A stretch of 11,783 nt of DNA. Source: Pseudomonadota bacterium (GTDB taxonomy: Bacteria > Pseudomonadota > Gammaproteobacteria > Burkholderiales > Burkholderiaceae_C). The notes below the pieces were generated by a model. The model made no database searches and was not told where the DNA came from. It was given only the letters and a program-made list of their open reading frames with translations. Location of the stretch: NCBI GenBank assembly GCA_023436025.1, contig JAEZKX010000119.1, positions 1 to 11,783 of the forward strand, given 5' to 3'. How positions within the stretch are numbered: position 1 is the stretch's first letter; each line of letters begins with the position of its first letter. Positions 1 through 6,298 of the stretch are shown in pieces. Both the position numbers and the translations under genes were made by a program.

Positions 1-43
1 CGCCTGGCCGTGCGGGTTCTCACCCCACGGCGCGATCCGGCTG

Positions 44-79
44 AAAGGCGGGCAATGCAAGGCGTTGCCCGCCTTTTTT
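44..79 (+). terminator. Rho-independent terminator
   Basis: A perfect 9-bp stem (47-55 paired with 65-73) with a 9-nt loop is followed by six T residues at 74-79. The AAA before the stem can pair with the first T residues and lengthen it to 12 bp. The T-tract is on the plus strand, so it ends an upstream plus-strand gene lying mostly outside the window. On the minus strand the hairpin is followed by only three T residues. It lies 41 nt past the stop of the convergent exporter gene, so it may work weakly in both directions. Confidence 0.85.
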
Positions 80-120
80 CTTGGCTTGGGCGGCGCCGCG
101 ACTGCGGCGCGGCGCCGGCC

Positions 121-1350
121 TCAACCGATCGCGCGCCGTCCCGTCTGCGGCCACCGGGTCTTCACCACCAGCCACGCCACCAGCCCAACGCCCATCATCA
201 GCAGCGAGCCGACGGCCAGCGCACGCGTGGAGTGCATGACCAGCGGGGCGATGACACCGGCGACGACGCCGTTGGCGGCCGACCCGATGGTCGCCTGCAG
301 TGACGAGGCCATGCCGCGCCGTTGGGGATGCAGGTCCAGCACCAGCAGCGTCACCACCGGCACCATCAGCGACCAGCCGAAACCGTAGATCGCGATGGGA
401 ATCAGCGCCCATGCGGCGGTGGGGGTGAACAGGAAATTGGCCGCCACGTTGGCGAGCGAGACCGCCACCATCACCACGAAACCCCAGCGGATCTGCTGCC
501 GCGGCGGGATGCGCCCAGCCAGGCGGCCGCTGGCGAAGGAGCCGGCCATGATGCCGCCGATGGACAGCAGGAAGAACCAGAAGAACTGGGTAGGCGCGAG
601 CTTCAGGTGTTCGCCCAGGAAGGCCGGGGCCGACAGCACGTAGAGGAACATCCCGTTGAAGGGGATGCCGCTGGCCAGCGCCAGCAGCAGGAACTGCCCG
701 CTGGCGCCGAGCGCGCGGTAGCCACGGGCCAGGTTGCGCAGGTTGAAGGGCTGGCGATGGTCGACGTGCAGGGTCTCGGGCAGCAGCTTCCAGTTGGCGA
801 GCCACAGGAAGACGCCGACGCCGGTGAGGAACCAGAAGATGCTGTGCCAGCCCAGGTGCACGAACAGCCAGCCGCCGATGATGGGCGCCAGCGCCGGCGC
901 CACGCCGAAATAGATGGTGACCTGGCTCATCACCTTCTGCGCCTGGTCGGGCGGGAACATGTCACGGATCACGGCGCGCGACACGACGATGCCGGCGCCG
1001 GTCGACAGCCCCTGCAGCGCCCGGAAGAAGACCAGCTGGCCCACGTTCTGCGCCAGCGCGCAGCCGGCCGAGGCGATGGTGAACACCGCGATGCCCCACA
1101 GCACCACCGGCCGCCGGCCGAAGCTGTCGGACAGCGCCCCGTGCCCCAGGTTCATGAAGGCGAAGCCGAACAGGTAGGCCGACAGGGTCTGCTGCATCTC
1201 CACCGGCGAGGCGCCGAGGGCGCGCTGCATGCCGGAGAAAGCGGGGATGTAGGTGTCGATGGAGAAAGGGCCCAGCATGCCCAGCAGGGCAAGCAGCACG
1301 GCCAGCGCCCAGCGGGGCGCGGTCCACAGGCGGTCGGCATCAGGATTCAT
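121..1350 (-). CDS. Bcr/CflA family multidrug efflux MFS transporter
   Basis: This is a 409-residue inner-membrane protein of the major facilitator superfamily, DHA1 Bcr/CflA type, expected to export drugs or small metabolites by proton antiport. The length is typical (about 400). About 12 hydrophobic segments are visible. TM1 carries the acidic SIDTYIPAF stretch (residues 30-38) usual in this subfamily. Loop 2-3 has motif A (GALSDSFGRRPVV, 71-83). TM5 carries an antiporter motif C-like GVAPALAPIIGG (149-160). The start at 1350 is chosen because the protein then begins just before TM1 and a GGAA lies about 5 nt upstream. A second ATG at 1368 is possible, and the longer frame back to 1485 adds only low-complexity residues. 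The gene lies 165 bp downstream of glgC on the same strand, with a hairpin between. The substrate cannot be read from the sequence. Confidence 0.93.
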   Translation of the reverse strand: MNPDADRLWTAPRWALAVLLALLGMLGPFSIDTYIPAFSGMQRALGASPVEMQQTLSAYLFGFAFMNLGHGALSDSFGRRPVVLWGIAVFTIASAGCALAQNVGQLVFFRALQGLSTGAGIVVSRAVIRDMFPPDQAQKVMSQVTIYFGVAPALAPIIGGWLFVHLGWHSIFWFLTGVGVFLWLANWKLLPETLHVDHRQPFNLRNLARGYRALGASGQFLLLALASGIPFNGMFLYVLSAPAFLGEHLKLAPTQFFWFFLLSIGGIMAGSFASGRLAGRIPPRQQIRWGFVVMVAVSLANVAANFLFTPTAAWALIPIAIYGFGWSLMVPVVTLLVLDLHPQRRGMASSLQATIGSAANGVVAGVIAPLVMHSTRALAVGSLLMMGVGLVAWLVVKTRWPQTGRRAIG

Positions 1351-1465
1351 TGGTTCCGATTGGAGCATGGCCGCCGTGCGCTGCGGCCAGTGGTGCCGGG
1401 TTGATCCGCGGACTTTCTTGCGAGAAGCGTGCGTACCTGCAAAGGCAGCAAGCGGCGTCCCGGTC

Positions 1466-1483
1466 GCGCTCGCCAGCGAGCGC
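1466..1483 (-). repeat. Inverted repeat (hairpin) downstream of glgC
   Basis: There is a perfect 8-bp stem (GCGCTCGC / GCGAGCGC) around a 2-nt centre, 32 nt past the glgC stop. No T-run follows on either strand, so it is not a canonical intrinsic terminator. It could stabilise the 3' end of the glgC message or cause pausing before the exporter gene. The rest of the 165-bp gap (1351-1515) shows no gene and no convincing promoter. Confidence 0.45.
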
Positions 1484-1515
1484 ATCCTCGCCCGTCTCCC
1501 TGCCGCCCGGGCTCC

Positions 1516-2835
1516 CTAGCGCAGAACCTTGTCCAGCATCTCCTTGGTCACCAGCACCACCCCGTTGTCCGTGCGGTAGAAGCGGCGGCGGTCGGCCTCG
1601 GCGTCCTCGCCGATCACCATGCCCTCGGGGATGACGCAGCCGCGGTCGATCACCACCTTGAACAGCCGGCTGCCGCGGCCGACCTGGGTGTCGGGCATGA
1701 TCACCGCCTCGTGGATGGTGCAGGACTCGGCCACCCGCACGTTGGAGAAGAGCACGGCGCGGCGGATGTTGGAGCCCACGACCACGCAGCCGCCGGAGAT
1801 CAGCACGTTGGAGGTCTCGCCGTTCATGCCGCGGCCGTCGGGCACGAACTTCGCGGGCGGCAGCTGCTCTTGGTAGGTCCAGATCGGCCACTCGCGGTCG
1901 TACAGGTTCAATTCCGGGAAGTCGGTGGTCAGGTCGAGGTTGGCCGCCCAGAACGCGTCGACCGTGCCGACGTCGCGCCAGTACGGGTTGTGGCGCGAGG
2001 TGTAGGGCACGCTGGACAGGTTGAGCGGATGCGCGATGGCGCCGCCTTCCTTCACCACGCGCGGGATCACGTCCTTGCCGAAGTCGTGCTCGGAGCGGTC
2101 GTTGCCGAGGTCTTCCTCCAGCAGCTTGTAGAGGAACTCGGCATGGAACACGTAGATGCCCATGCTGCCCAGCGCCTTGTCGGGCTTGCCGGGGATGGGC
2201 GGCGGGTCCTTGGGCTTTTCCAGGAAGTCGGTGATGCGCCGCTGTTCGTCCACGTGCATCACGCCCAGCGCGGTGGCTTCCATGCGTGGCACCTCGATGC
2301 AGCCCACCGTGCACTTGGCGCCGCTTTGCACGTGGTCCAGCAGCATCAGCGAATAGTCCTGCTTGTAGACATGGTCGCCCGCCAGCACCAGGATGTATTC
2401 CGGCCCGTAGGCGCGCAGGATGTCGATGTTCTGCGTGATGGCGTCGGCCGTGCCGCGGTACCAGAAAGCCTCGTTGACGCGCTGCTGGGCGGGCAGCAGG
2501 TCGATGAACTCGTTGGCCTCGCCGCGCAGCAGGTTCCAGCCGCGCTGCAGGTGGCGCAGCAGGGAGTGCGACTTGTACTGGGTGAGCACGCCGATGCGGC
2601 GGATGCCCGAGTTCAGGCAGTTGGACAGGGCGAAGTCGATGATGCGGAACTTGCCGCCGAAGTAGACCGCGGGCTTGGCGCGGCGGTCGGTCAGGTCCAT
2701 CAGCCGCGAACCGCGGCCGCCTGCCAGCACCAGGGCGATGGTCCGCTTGGGCAACTGCCGCGCCAGGATCATCCGTTCAGTGGCAACGTCCATGCCGGCC
2801 GCTTCCACGGTCTCGGCTGCTTGGGTCTCCATCAT
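1516..2835 (-). CDS. glgC: Glucose-1-phosphate adenylyltransferase (ADP-glucose pyrophosphorylase)
   Basis: GlgC makes ADP-glucose from ATP and glucose-1-phosphate in the cytosol, the committed step of glycogen synthesis. Counting from the first possible ATG (2841), the protein is 441 aa against 431 in E. coli and aligns almost end to end. It has the nucleotide-binding GGRGSR loop (41-46), RAKPAVYFGGKFRIIDF (54-70), WYRGTADA (127-134, adenosine-contact Tyr128), AGDHVYK (154-160, catalytic Asp156), FLEKP (206-210, glucose-phosphate Lys209) and a C-terminal left-handed beta-helix region from about 345. E. coli Lys39, the fructose-1,6-bisphosphate activator site, is Arg53 here, as I recall for Agrobacterium-type enzymes. 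The start at 2835 is preferred: GGGGGTGA lies 3 nt before the 2841 ATG but 9 nt before the 2835 ATG. No other glycogen gene is adjacent. Confidence 0.97.
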   Translation of the reverse strand: MMETQAAETVEAAGMDVATERMILARQLPKRTIALVLAGGRGSRLMDLTDRRAKPAVYFGGKFRIIDFALSNCLNSGIRRIGVLTQYKSHSLLRHLQRGWNLLRGEANEFIDLLPAQQRVNEAFWYRGTADAITQNIDILRAYGPEYILVLAGDHVYKQDYSLMLLDHVQSGAKCTVGCIEVPRMEATALGVMHVDEQRRITDFLEKPKDPPPIPGKPDKALGSMGIYVFHAEFLYKLLEEDLGNDRSEHDFGKDVIPRVVKEGGAIAHPLNLSSVPYTSRHNPYWRDVGTVDAFWAANLDLTTDFPELNLYDREWPIWTYQEQLPPAKFVPDGRGMNGETSNVLISGGCVVVGSNIRRAVLFSNVRVAESCTIHEAVIMPDTQVGRGSRLFKVVIDRGCVIPEGMVIGEDAEADRRRFYRTDNGVVLVTKEMLDKVLR

Positions 2836-2920
2836 GTGCATTCACCCCCAATGTTGACCCACTCACTGTGGTCCAGCGGCCCTGGCCGAACTGTAGGACG
2901 CTGGCGAATTCCGCCGCCGG

Positions 2921-2950
2921 GGGCCGCGCGGCGGCCCTGCCACGGCCGTG
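2921..2950 (-). repeat. Two inverted repeats after the NUDIX stop
   Basis: Immediately past the NUDIX stop codon is a 10-bp palindrome (CACGGCCGTG, 2941-2950). It is followed by a 7-bp stem with a 3-nt loop (2921-2927 paired with 2931-2937). Neither has a T-run. They may form a 3'-end structure on the NUDIX transcript or reduce read-through into glgC. The rest of the 115-bp gap holds no clear -35/-10 pair for glgC. Confidence 0.4.
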
Positions 2951-3610
2951 CTAGCGGCGGGCGAACAGCGGTTCGCCGAAGTGCGCCACCCGGGTCGACC
3001 GGCCGGCCAGGCAGACTTCGCGGAACTGGTAGAGCACGGCCGCCGTCGGTGCCGCGATCCAGCCGCTGCCCACGGGCATGCGCAGCGCGGGGTGCGGCTC
3101 ACCGGGCATGGGCTCCAGCCAGGGCGCGTCGGGGCGCATGAACTCTTCCAGCGGAATGCGGTGGATGCTGGCCACCTCCGCATCGTTGGGTACCAGCGGC
3201 GGCGTCGGTCCCGCCCACAGCAGCACGGGCGTGATGACGAAGCCGGAGCGGGTGGCATAGTCGTCGAGGCGGCCGAGCACGGCTTCGGGCGCCAGGCGCA
3301 GGCCGACCTCTTCCTGCAGCTCGCGCAGGGCGGCCTGCTCCGGCGATTCGCCCGGCTCGATGCGGCCGCCCGGCAGCGCCCACTGGCCGGGATGGTTGCG
3401 CAGGTGCAGCGCACGCCGCGTGAGGATGAGCGCGGCTTCGCCGCTCCAGGACAGCGGCACCCGCACCCGGTCGAGGTGGGCGCCGTCGCCTTCGTCGGCC
3501 AGCACCACGGCCACCGCGGCCGCCCGGTGCGTGCCGGCCGCGGCCCGCCGCACCGGGAAGGCGCGCAGATTGCGTTGGATGCGGTCCCGCAGGGTGGCGT
3601 CGAGCAGCAT
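2951..3610 (-). CDS. NUDIX hydrolase, CoA pyrophosphatase-like (NudL/YeaB group)
   Basis: This 219-residue cytosolic protein has a perfect NUDIX box GX5EX7REUXEEXGU at residues 82-104 (G82, E88, R96-E97, E100-E101, G103), which binds the divalent metal and catalyses pyrophosphate-bond hydrolysis. Just before it, LTRRALHLRNHPGQWALPGG (63-82) matches the signature of the CoA-pyrophosphatase subgroup (LLTxRxxxLRxHxGQxxFPGG). After it, LDDYATRSGFVITPVL (115-130) also resembles E. coli NudL. The likely reaction is CoA or acyl-CoA to 4'-phosphopantetheine and 3',5'-ADP, but Trp-Ala-Leu in place of the usual Val-x-Phe leaves other nucleoside diphosphates possible. The ATG at 3610 is chosen to match family length. 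No good ribosome site is visible, and the frame extends to a TTG at 3769 with unlikely residues. Confidence 0.88.
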   Translation of the reverse strand: MLLDATLRDRIQRNLRAFPVRRAAAGTHRAAAVAVVLADEGDGAHLDRVRVPLSWSGEAALILTRRALHLRNHPGQWALPGGRIEPGESPEQAALRELQEEVGLRLAPEAVLGRLDDYATRSGFVITPVLLWAGPTPPLVPNDAEVASIHRIPLEEFMRPDAPWLEPMPGEPHPALRMPVGSGWIAAPTAAVLYQFREVCLAGRSTRVAHFGEPLFARR

Positions 3611-3768
3611 GGGCGCAGGGATTGTCGCGCTTCTGCCGGCGCGCGGGCGGCTCTCGCGCACAATGCGCGGGTTCACAGCGGCACCGGCTGCCGCCTTGTG
3701 GCGTTTCGAGACCTGCACGAAGTCGGCGGGCGCAAGGACATGGGCCTGCGGGCCCGGAAGGAACTGCA

Positions 3769-3843
3769 ATGAACGAGCAACGCGAAAACGGCCTCACCCA
3801 TCGGGCGAGGCGCATCGGCACCCGGTGGGAGGTGCAACGATGA
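3769..3843 (+). CDS. Possible 24-codon leader ORF overlapping the aldo/keto reductase start
   Basis: An ATG at 3769 is preceded by AAGGA with a 6-nt spacer, a good ribosome-binding site. The frame encodes 24 residues, polar and Arg-rich (MNEQRENGLTH then basic), and its TGA (3841-3843) overlaps the reductase ATG (3840) as ATGA. This layout is typical of translational coupling. The peptide has no transmembrane segment and no run of one amino acid that would suggest classical attenuation. It could be chance, because the reductase has its own strong ribosome site inside this ORF. Confidence 0.3.
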   Translation: MNEQRENGLTHRARRIGTRWEVQR

Positions 3844-4835
3844 TGCCCCTGGTCCGTCTCGGCGCCACCGGGCTGCAGGTCTCGCGCCTGTGCCTGGGCA
3901 CCATGACCTTCGGCACGCAGGCCGACGAGTCCGCCTCGTTCGCCATCTGCGACGCTGCCGCTGCGGCCGGCGTGAACTTCATCGACACCGCCAACGTGTA
4001 TCCGCTCGGTTCCGACGGCAGCGTGCGCGGCGACACCGAACGCATCCTGGGCAAGTGGCTGCGCGGCAAGCGCGACCGCTTCATCGTCGCCACCAAGGCG
4101 GCGGGGGTGATGGGCCCGCTGCCCTGGGAGGGCGGAACCTCGCGCAAGCACCTGCTGGACGCCATCGACGCCTCGCTGGCGCGCCTGGGCACCGACTACG
4201 TCGACCTCTACCAACTGCACCGCGACGACGAGAACACGCCGCTGGACGAGACGCTGGAGGCGCTGGACACCATCGTGCGCAGCGGCCGCGCGCGCTACGT
4301 CGGTGTCTCGAACTGGTCGGCCTGGCGCATCGCCCGCGCGCTGGGTCGCGCCGAGGCCTTGCGCGTGGCCAAGCCGGTCACCGTGCAGCCGCGCTACAAC
4401 CTGCTGTTCCGGCAGTTCGAGCGCGACCTGTTCCCGATGTGCGAGGCTGAAGGACTGGCCACGCTTTGCTACAACCCGCTGGCCGGCGGCCTGCTCACCG
4501 GCAAGCACCGCGACCTGGCGGCGCCGGATGCGCAGGGCCGCTTCGGCCACGGCCGCGCCGCGGCGATGTACAAGGACCGCTACTGGCACGAGCGCGAATT
4601 CGAGGCGGTGGGCCGCTTCGTGGCGCTGGCCGCGGAGGCCGGCATCGCGCCGGCCAGGCTGGCCGTGGCCTGGGTGCTGGCGCAGCGCGGAGTGACCTGC
4701 GCCATCATCGGCGCCAGCCGCGCGGAGCAGCTTCCGGATGTACTGGGGGCGGCGGAGGTGAAGCTCGATGCGGACCTGCTGGCCCAGCTCGACGCGATGA
4801 CGCGCGAGTTCCGCATGGGAGATGCGGTTCGCTGA
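3840..4835 (+). CDS. Aldo/keto reductase
   Basis: This 331-residue cytosolic (alpha/beta)8-barrel oxidoreductase is expected to use NADPH to reduce aldehydes or ketones. The AKR catalytic tetrad is complete: Asp49 (FIDT), Tyr54 (ANVY), Lys86 (VATK) and His127 (YQLH). Other family marks are the N-terminal LGATGLQVSRLCLGTMTFG (7-25), YVGVSNWSAW (153-162), QPRYNLLFR (183-191), YNPLAGGLLTGK (211-222) and the cofactor-binding GASR near the C-terminus (291-294). The start is clear: GGGAGG ends 7 nt before ATG 3840, and the second codon is another ATG. Its physiological substrate is not evident. The gene stands alone on this strand, apart from the possible leader ORF, and converges on the nitroreductase gene 87 bp away. 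Confidence 0.95.
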   Translation: MMPLVRLGATGLQVSRLCLGTMTFGTQADESASFAICDAAAAAGVNFIDTANVYPLGSDGSVRGDTERILGKWLRGKRDRFIVATKAAGVMGPLPWEGGTSRKHLLDAIDASLARLGTDYVDLYQLHRDDENTPLDETLEALDTIVRSGRARYVGVSNWSAWRIARALGRAEALRVAKPVTVQPRYNLLFRQFERDLFPMCEAEGLATLCYNPLAGGLLTGKHRDLAAPDAQGRFGHGRAAAMYKDRYWHEREFEAVGRFVALAAEAGIAPARLAVAWVLAQRGVTCAIIGASRAEQLPDVLGAAEVKLDADLLAQLDAMTREFRMGDAVR

Positions 4836-4895
4836 TGCGGTGCCGGCGCCGGGCGTGCCCGGGGCCGTCCGGACGGTGCGCGGGCGGTGCCGGAG

Positions 4896-4942
4896 GCGGG
4901 GCCATACCCCGCGGGCCGGGTGTCAGCCGAGCACGGCTGACA
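4896..4942. repeat. Two hairpins between convergent genes, one over a stop codon
   Basis: A 6-bp stem (GCGGGG 4896-4901 with CCCCGC 4907-4912, 5-nt loop) is followed by a perfect 9-bp stem (TGTCAGCCG 4921-4929 with CGGCTGACA 4934-4942, loop AGCA). The second spans the nitroreductase stop (4923-4925) and its last five codons. Neither is followed by a T-run. They sit between the convergent aldo/keto reductase and nitroreductase genes, where they could help end transcription from both sides. Confidence 0.5.
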
Positions 4943-6026
4943 GCGGTCGCCGCAGCGACCGCGGCATCTCCGGTCCGCGGCCGAACCGCACCACCAGGTC
5001 GGGCCGCCCGCTGCCCAGGGCGAGTGCTTCGGCGAAGGGGCGGCGCAGCCGCGCGACCTCGACCGGCTGGTTCAGGTGCGCCGTGCGGATGCCCAGCGCA
5101 GTGGCCTGCAGCGCGAAGCGCTGGTAGGCGCGGCCGGCTTCCACCCAGTGCTGCCAGTCGTCCTGCGCCGAGACGAAGACAGCGATGCCGGCGGAGCTGC
5201 GCAGCTGCCGCATGGCCTTGTCGTTCTCGCTGTCCGCGGTGAACACGAAGTCGAACATCCTGCGGCCGAGCCAGGGTGGCAAGGCGGGATTGCCGGTGCA
5301 CGCGGTCGACAGCCCGTCGCCGGTGCGCGCTGCCTCGGCGCCGTTGAATCGGACCCAGCGCTTCAGTTCGGCGACGAAGGCCGGGTCCTGCACCTGCAAG
5401 GTGTTGCCTTCGACGACGAAGGACAGCACGGTCTCCCGCGCCGCTCGGTCGGTCAGCAGGCGCACCGCGACGCCCGCCCCGGTGCCGGCGGCCTCCAGCA
5501 GGCGGAGTTCCTCGTTGCGCAGCGGCTGGCCGTCGTAGAGCCCCCGCGTGGATTGCCGCCGCGGGATCGCTTCGTACAGTGGTGAGGCCCATGGAGCGGC
5601 GGGCTGCAGCGCGAGGTCGAGGCCCTCGGCCGCACGGCTGCCCGGATGCAGTTCCCCGGCGTAGCCCAGGGCGCGGGCGGCATGCAGGAAATTCTCCGCG
5701 GCGCAACCGAGGCTTGCGAAGAGGTGGTGGTCGTCGGGATCGACGACCGCCAGCCGGCGGCTGAAGTCCGGCAGGATGCGCACGCCATCGGGGCGCGGCA
5801 CGAAGCGCCAGCACTGGGTGTTGTGGCTCGAGGCGGCCAGCGTCGCCAGGCGGATGGCCTCGCGCAAGGCAAGCTGCGCATCCCCGGCGGGGACCGCGGC
5901 AGGACGCCAGGTGGCGCGCACGGCCGCGTCATGCGCACGGCGGCTGCGCACCGCTTCGGCAGTGAGCAGCGCGCCAGTGGCGGCGACCGCGGTTGCCGCC
6001 ACCACCATCGATCGTCTGTCCACCAT
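4923..6026 (-). CDS. Acg-type nitroreductase family protein with Tat-like N-terminus
   Basis: This 367-residue protein belongs to the FMN-dependent nitroreductase-fold group related to mycobacterial Acg (two fused nitroreductase-like halves). Marks include AASSHNTQCWRF (64-75), DPDDHHLFASLGCAAENFLHAARALGY (97-122), RRQSTRG (156-162), the second-half SSAGIAVFVSAQDDWQHWVEAGRAYQR (277-303), GIRTAHLNQPVE (312-323) and a C-terminal RFGRGPEMPRSLRRP (347-361). Acg-type proteins may bind FMN without acting as true nitroreductases, so the reaction is unknown. Residues 3-25 (DRRSMVV then an Ala-rich hydrophobic run) look like a Tat signal or anchor and point to export. The start is firm: AGGAGG lies 7-8 nt upstream of ATG 6026. 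The gene is divergent from the fccB-like gene, with an FNR/CRP-type dyad upstream. Confidence 0.87.
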   Translation of the reverse strand: MVDRRSMVVAATAVAATGALLTAEAVRSRRAHDAAVRATWRPAAVPAGDAQLALREAIRLATLAASSHNTQCWRFVPRPDGVRILPDFSRRLAVVDPDDHHLFASLGCAAENFLHAARALGYAGELHPGSRAAEGLDLALQPAAPWASPLYEAIPRRQSTRGLYDGQPLRNEELRLLEAAGTGAGVAVRLLTDRAARETVLSFVVEGNTLQVQDPAFVAELKRWVRFNGAEAARTGDGLSTACTGNPALPPWLGRRMFDFVFTADSENDKAMRQLRSSAGIAVFVSAQDDWQHWVEAGRAYQRFALQATALGIRTAHLNQPVEVARLRRPFAEALALGSGRPDLVVRFGRGPEMPRSLRRPLSAVLG

Positions 6027-6298
6027 GGGCGATCCTCCTGGCCACAGGGTACGCGCGAAAGGGGCGGGGTGCCTTGCGCTGGGTCAAGGCGCGAGGCGGC
6101 GTCGCCGGGCGCGCAGGGCGAGCGGCATCCGGCCGGCAGGACCCCCTTGCTTCGCTCGGCCCGCTGCCAGCGCGGCCCGCCGTTCTCCTATGATCCCGGC
6201 GCCGGCGCGCAAGCGCCAGCGGCCTGCCTTCGAGGCATTGCGGACTGCGGTCCCTCCCAGGCGCCGACAGGCCTTTCCCATTCCAACGGAGTCTCTTC
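6027..6298. promoter_or_regulatory. Divergent control region between nitroreductase and fccB-like genes
   Basis: About 270 bp lie between the nitroreductase ATG (6026) and the best plus-strand ribosome site and ATG (6288-6301). Leftward: a dyad at 6071-6090 and a possible -10 TACCCT (complement of 6046-6051). Rightward: a good -10 hexamer TATGAT (6189-6194) with a weak CTGCCA 19 bp upstream, giving a possible start near 6201 and a leader of about 98 nt. The in-frame ATG at 6190 lies inside that -10 hexamer. No separate gene is visible here. Confidence 0.4.
6074..6087 (-). promoter_or_regulatory. Candidate FNR/CRP-family operator
   Basis: TTGCGCTGGGTCAA matches the FNR/ANR consensus TTGATNNNNATCAA at 7 of 10 specified bases. 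It sits inside a longer 6-8-6 inverted repeat (GCCTTG and CAAGGC, 6071-6090). Its centre (6080.5) is 41.5 bp upstream of the start site predicted from the weak -10 TACCCT (6051-6046, minus strand). That is the classical class II activator position. The assignment rests on pattern and spacing only. Confidence 0.4.

Noticed and set aside
1..44. Possible C-terminus of an upstream plus-strand gene ending with TGA at 42-44
   Set aside because: Only 13 codons are visible and they match no known C-terminus. The terminator directly after them supports an upstream gene, but not this particular frame.
322..1404. Long plus-strand open frame of 360 codons opposite the exporter gene
   Set aside because: It is the antisense shadow of a clear MFS gene. 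It is rich in His, Gln, Arg and Gly with no domain, as expected from high-GC codon bias.
1414..1427. TTCTTGCGAGAA partial palindrome upstream of the exporter gene as an operator
   Set aside because: It has only 4-bp arms with a non-symmetric centre and no promoter around it, so it is not distinguishable from chance.
1429..3141. 570-codon plus-strand open frame opposite glgC
   Set aside because: It lies antisense to an unmistakable GlgC and is of low complexity (VGH/ADQ repeats), so it is a shadow frame.
3621..3665. ATTGT...ACAAT inverted arms between the NUDIX and leader ORF as a shared regulatory site
   Set aside because: The arms are imperfect and about 30 bp apart, and neither half is spaced as a -35/-10 pair.
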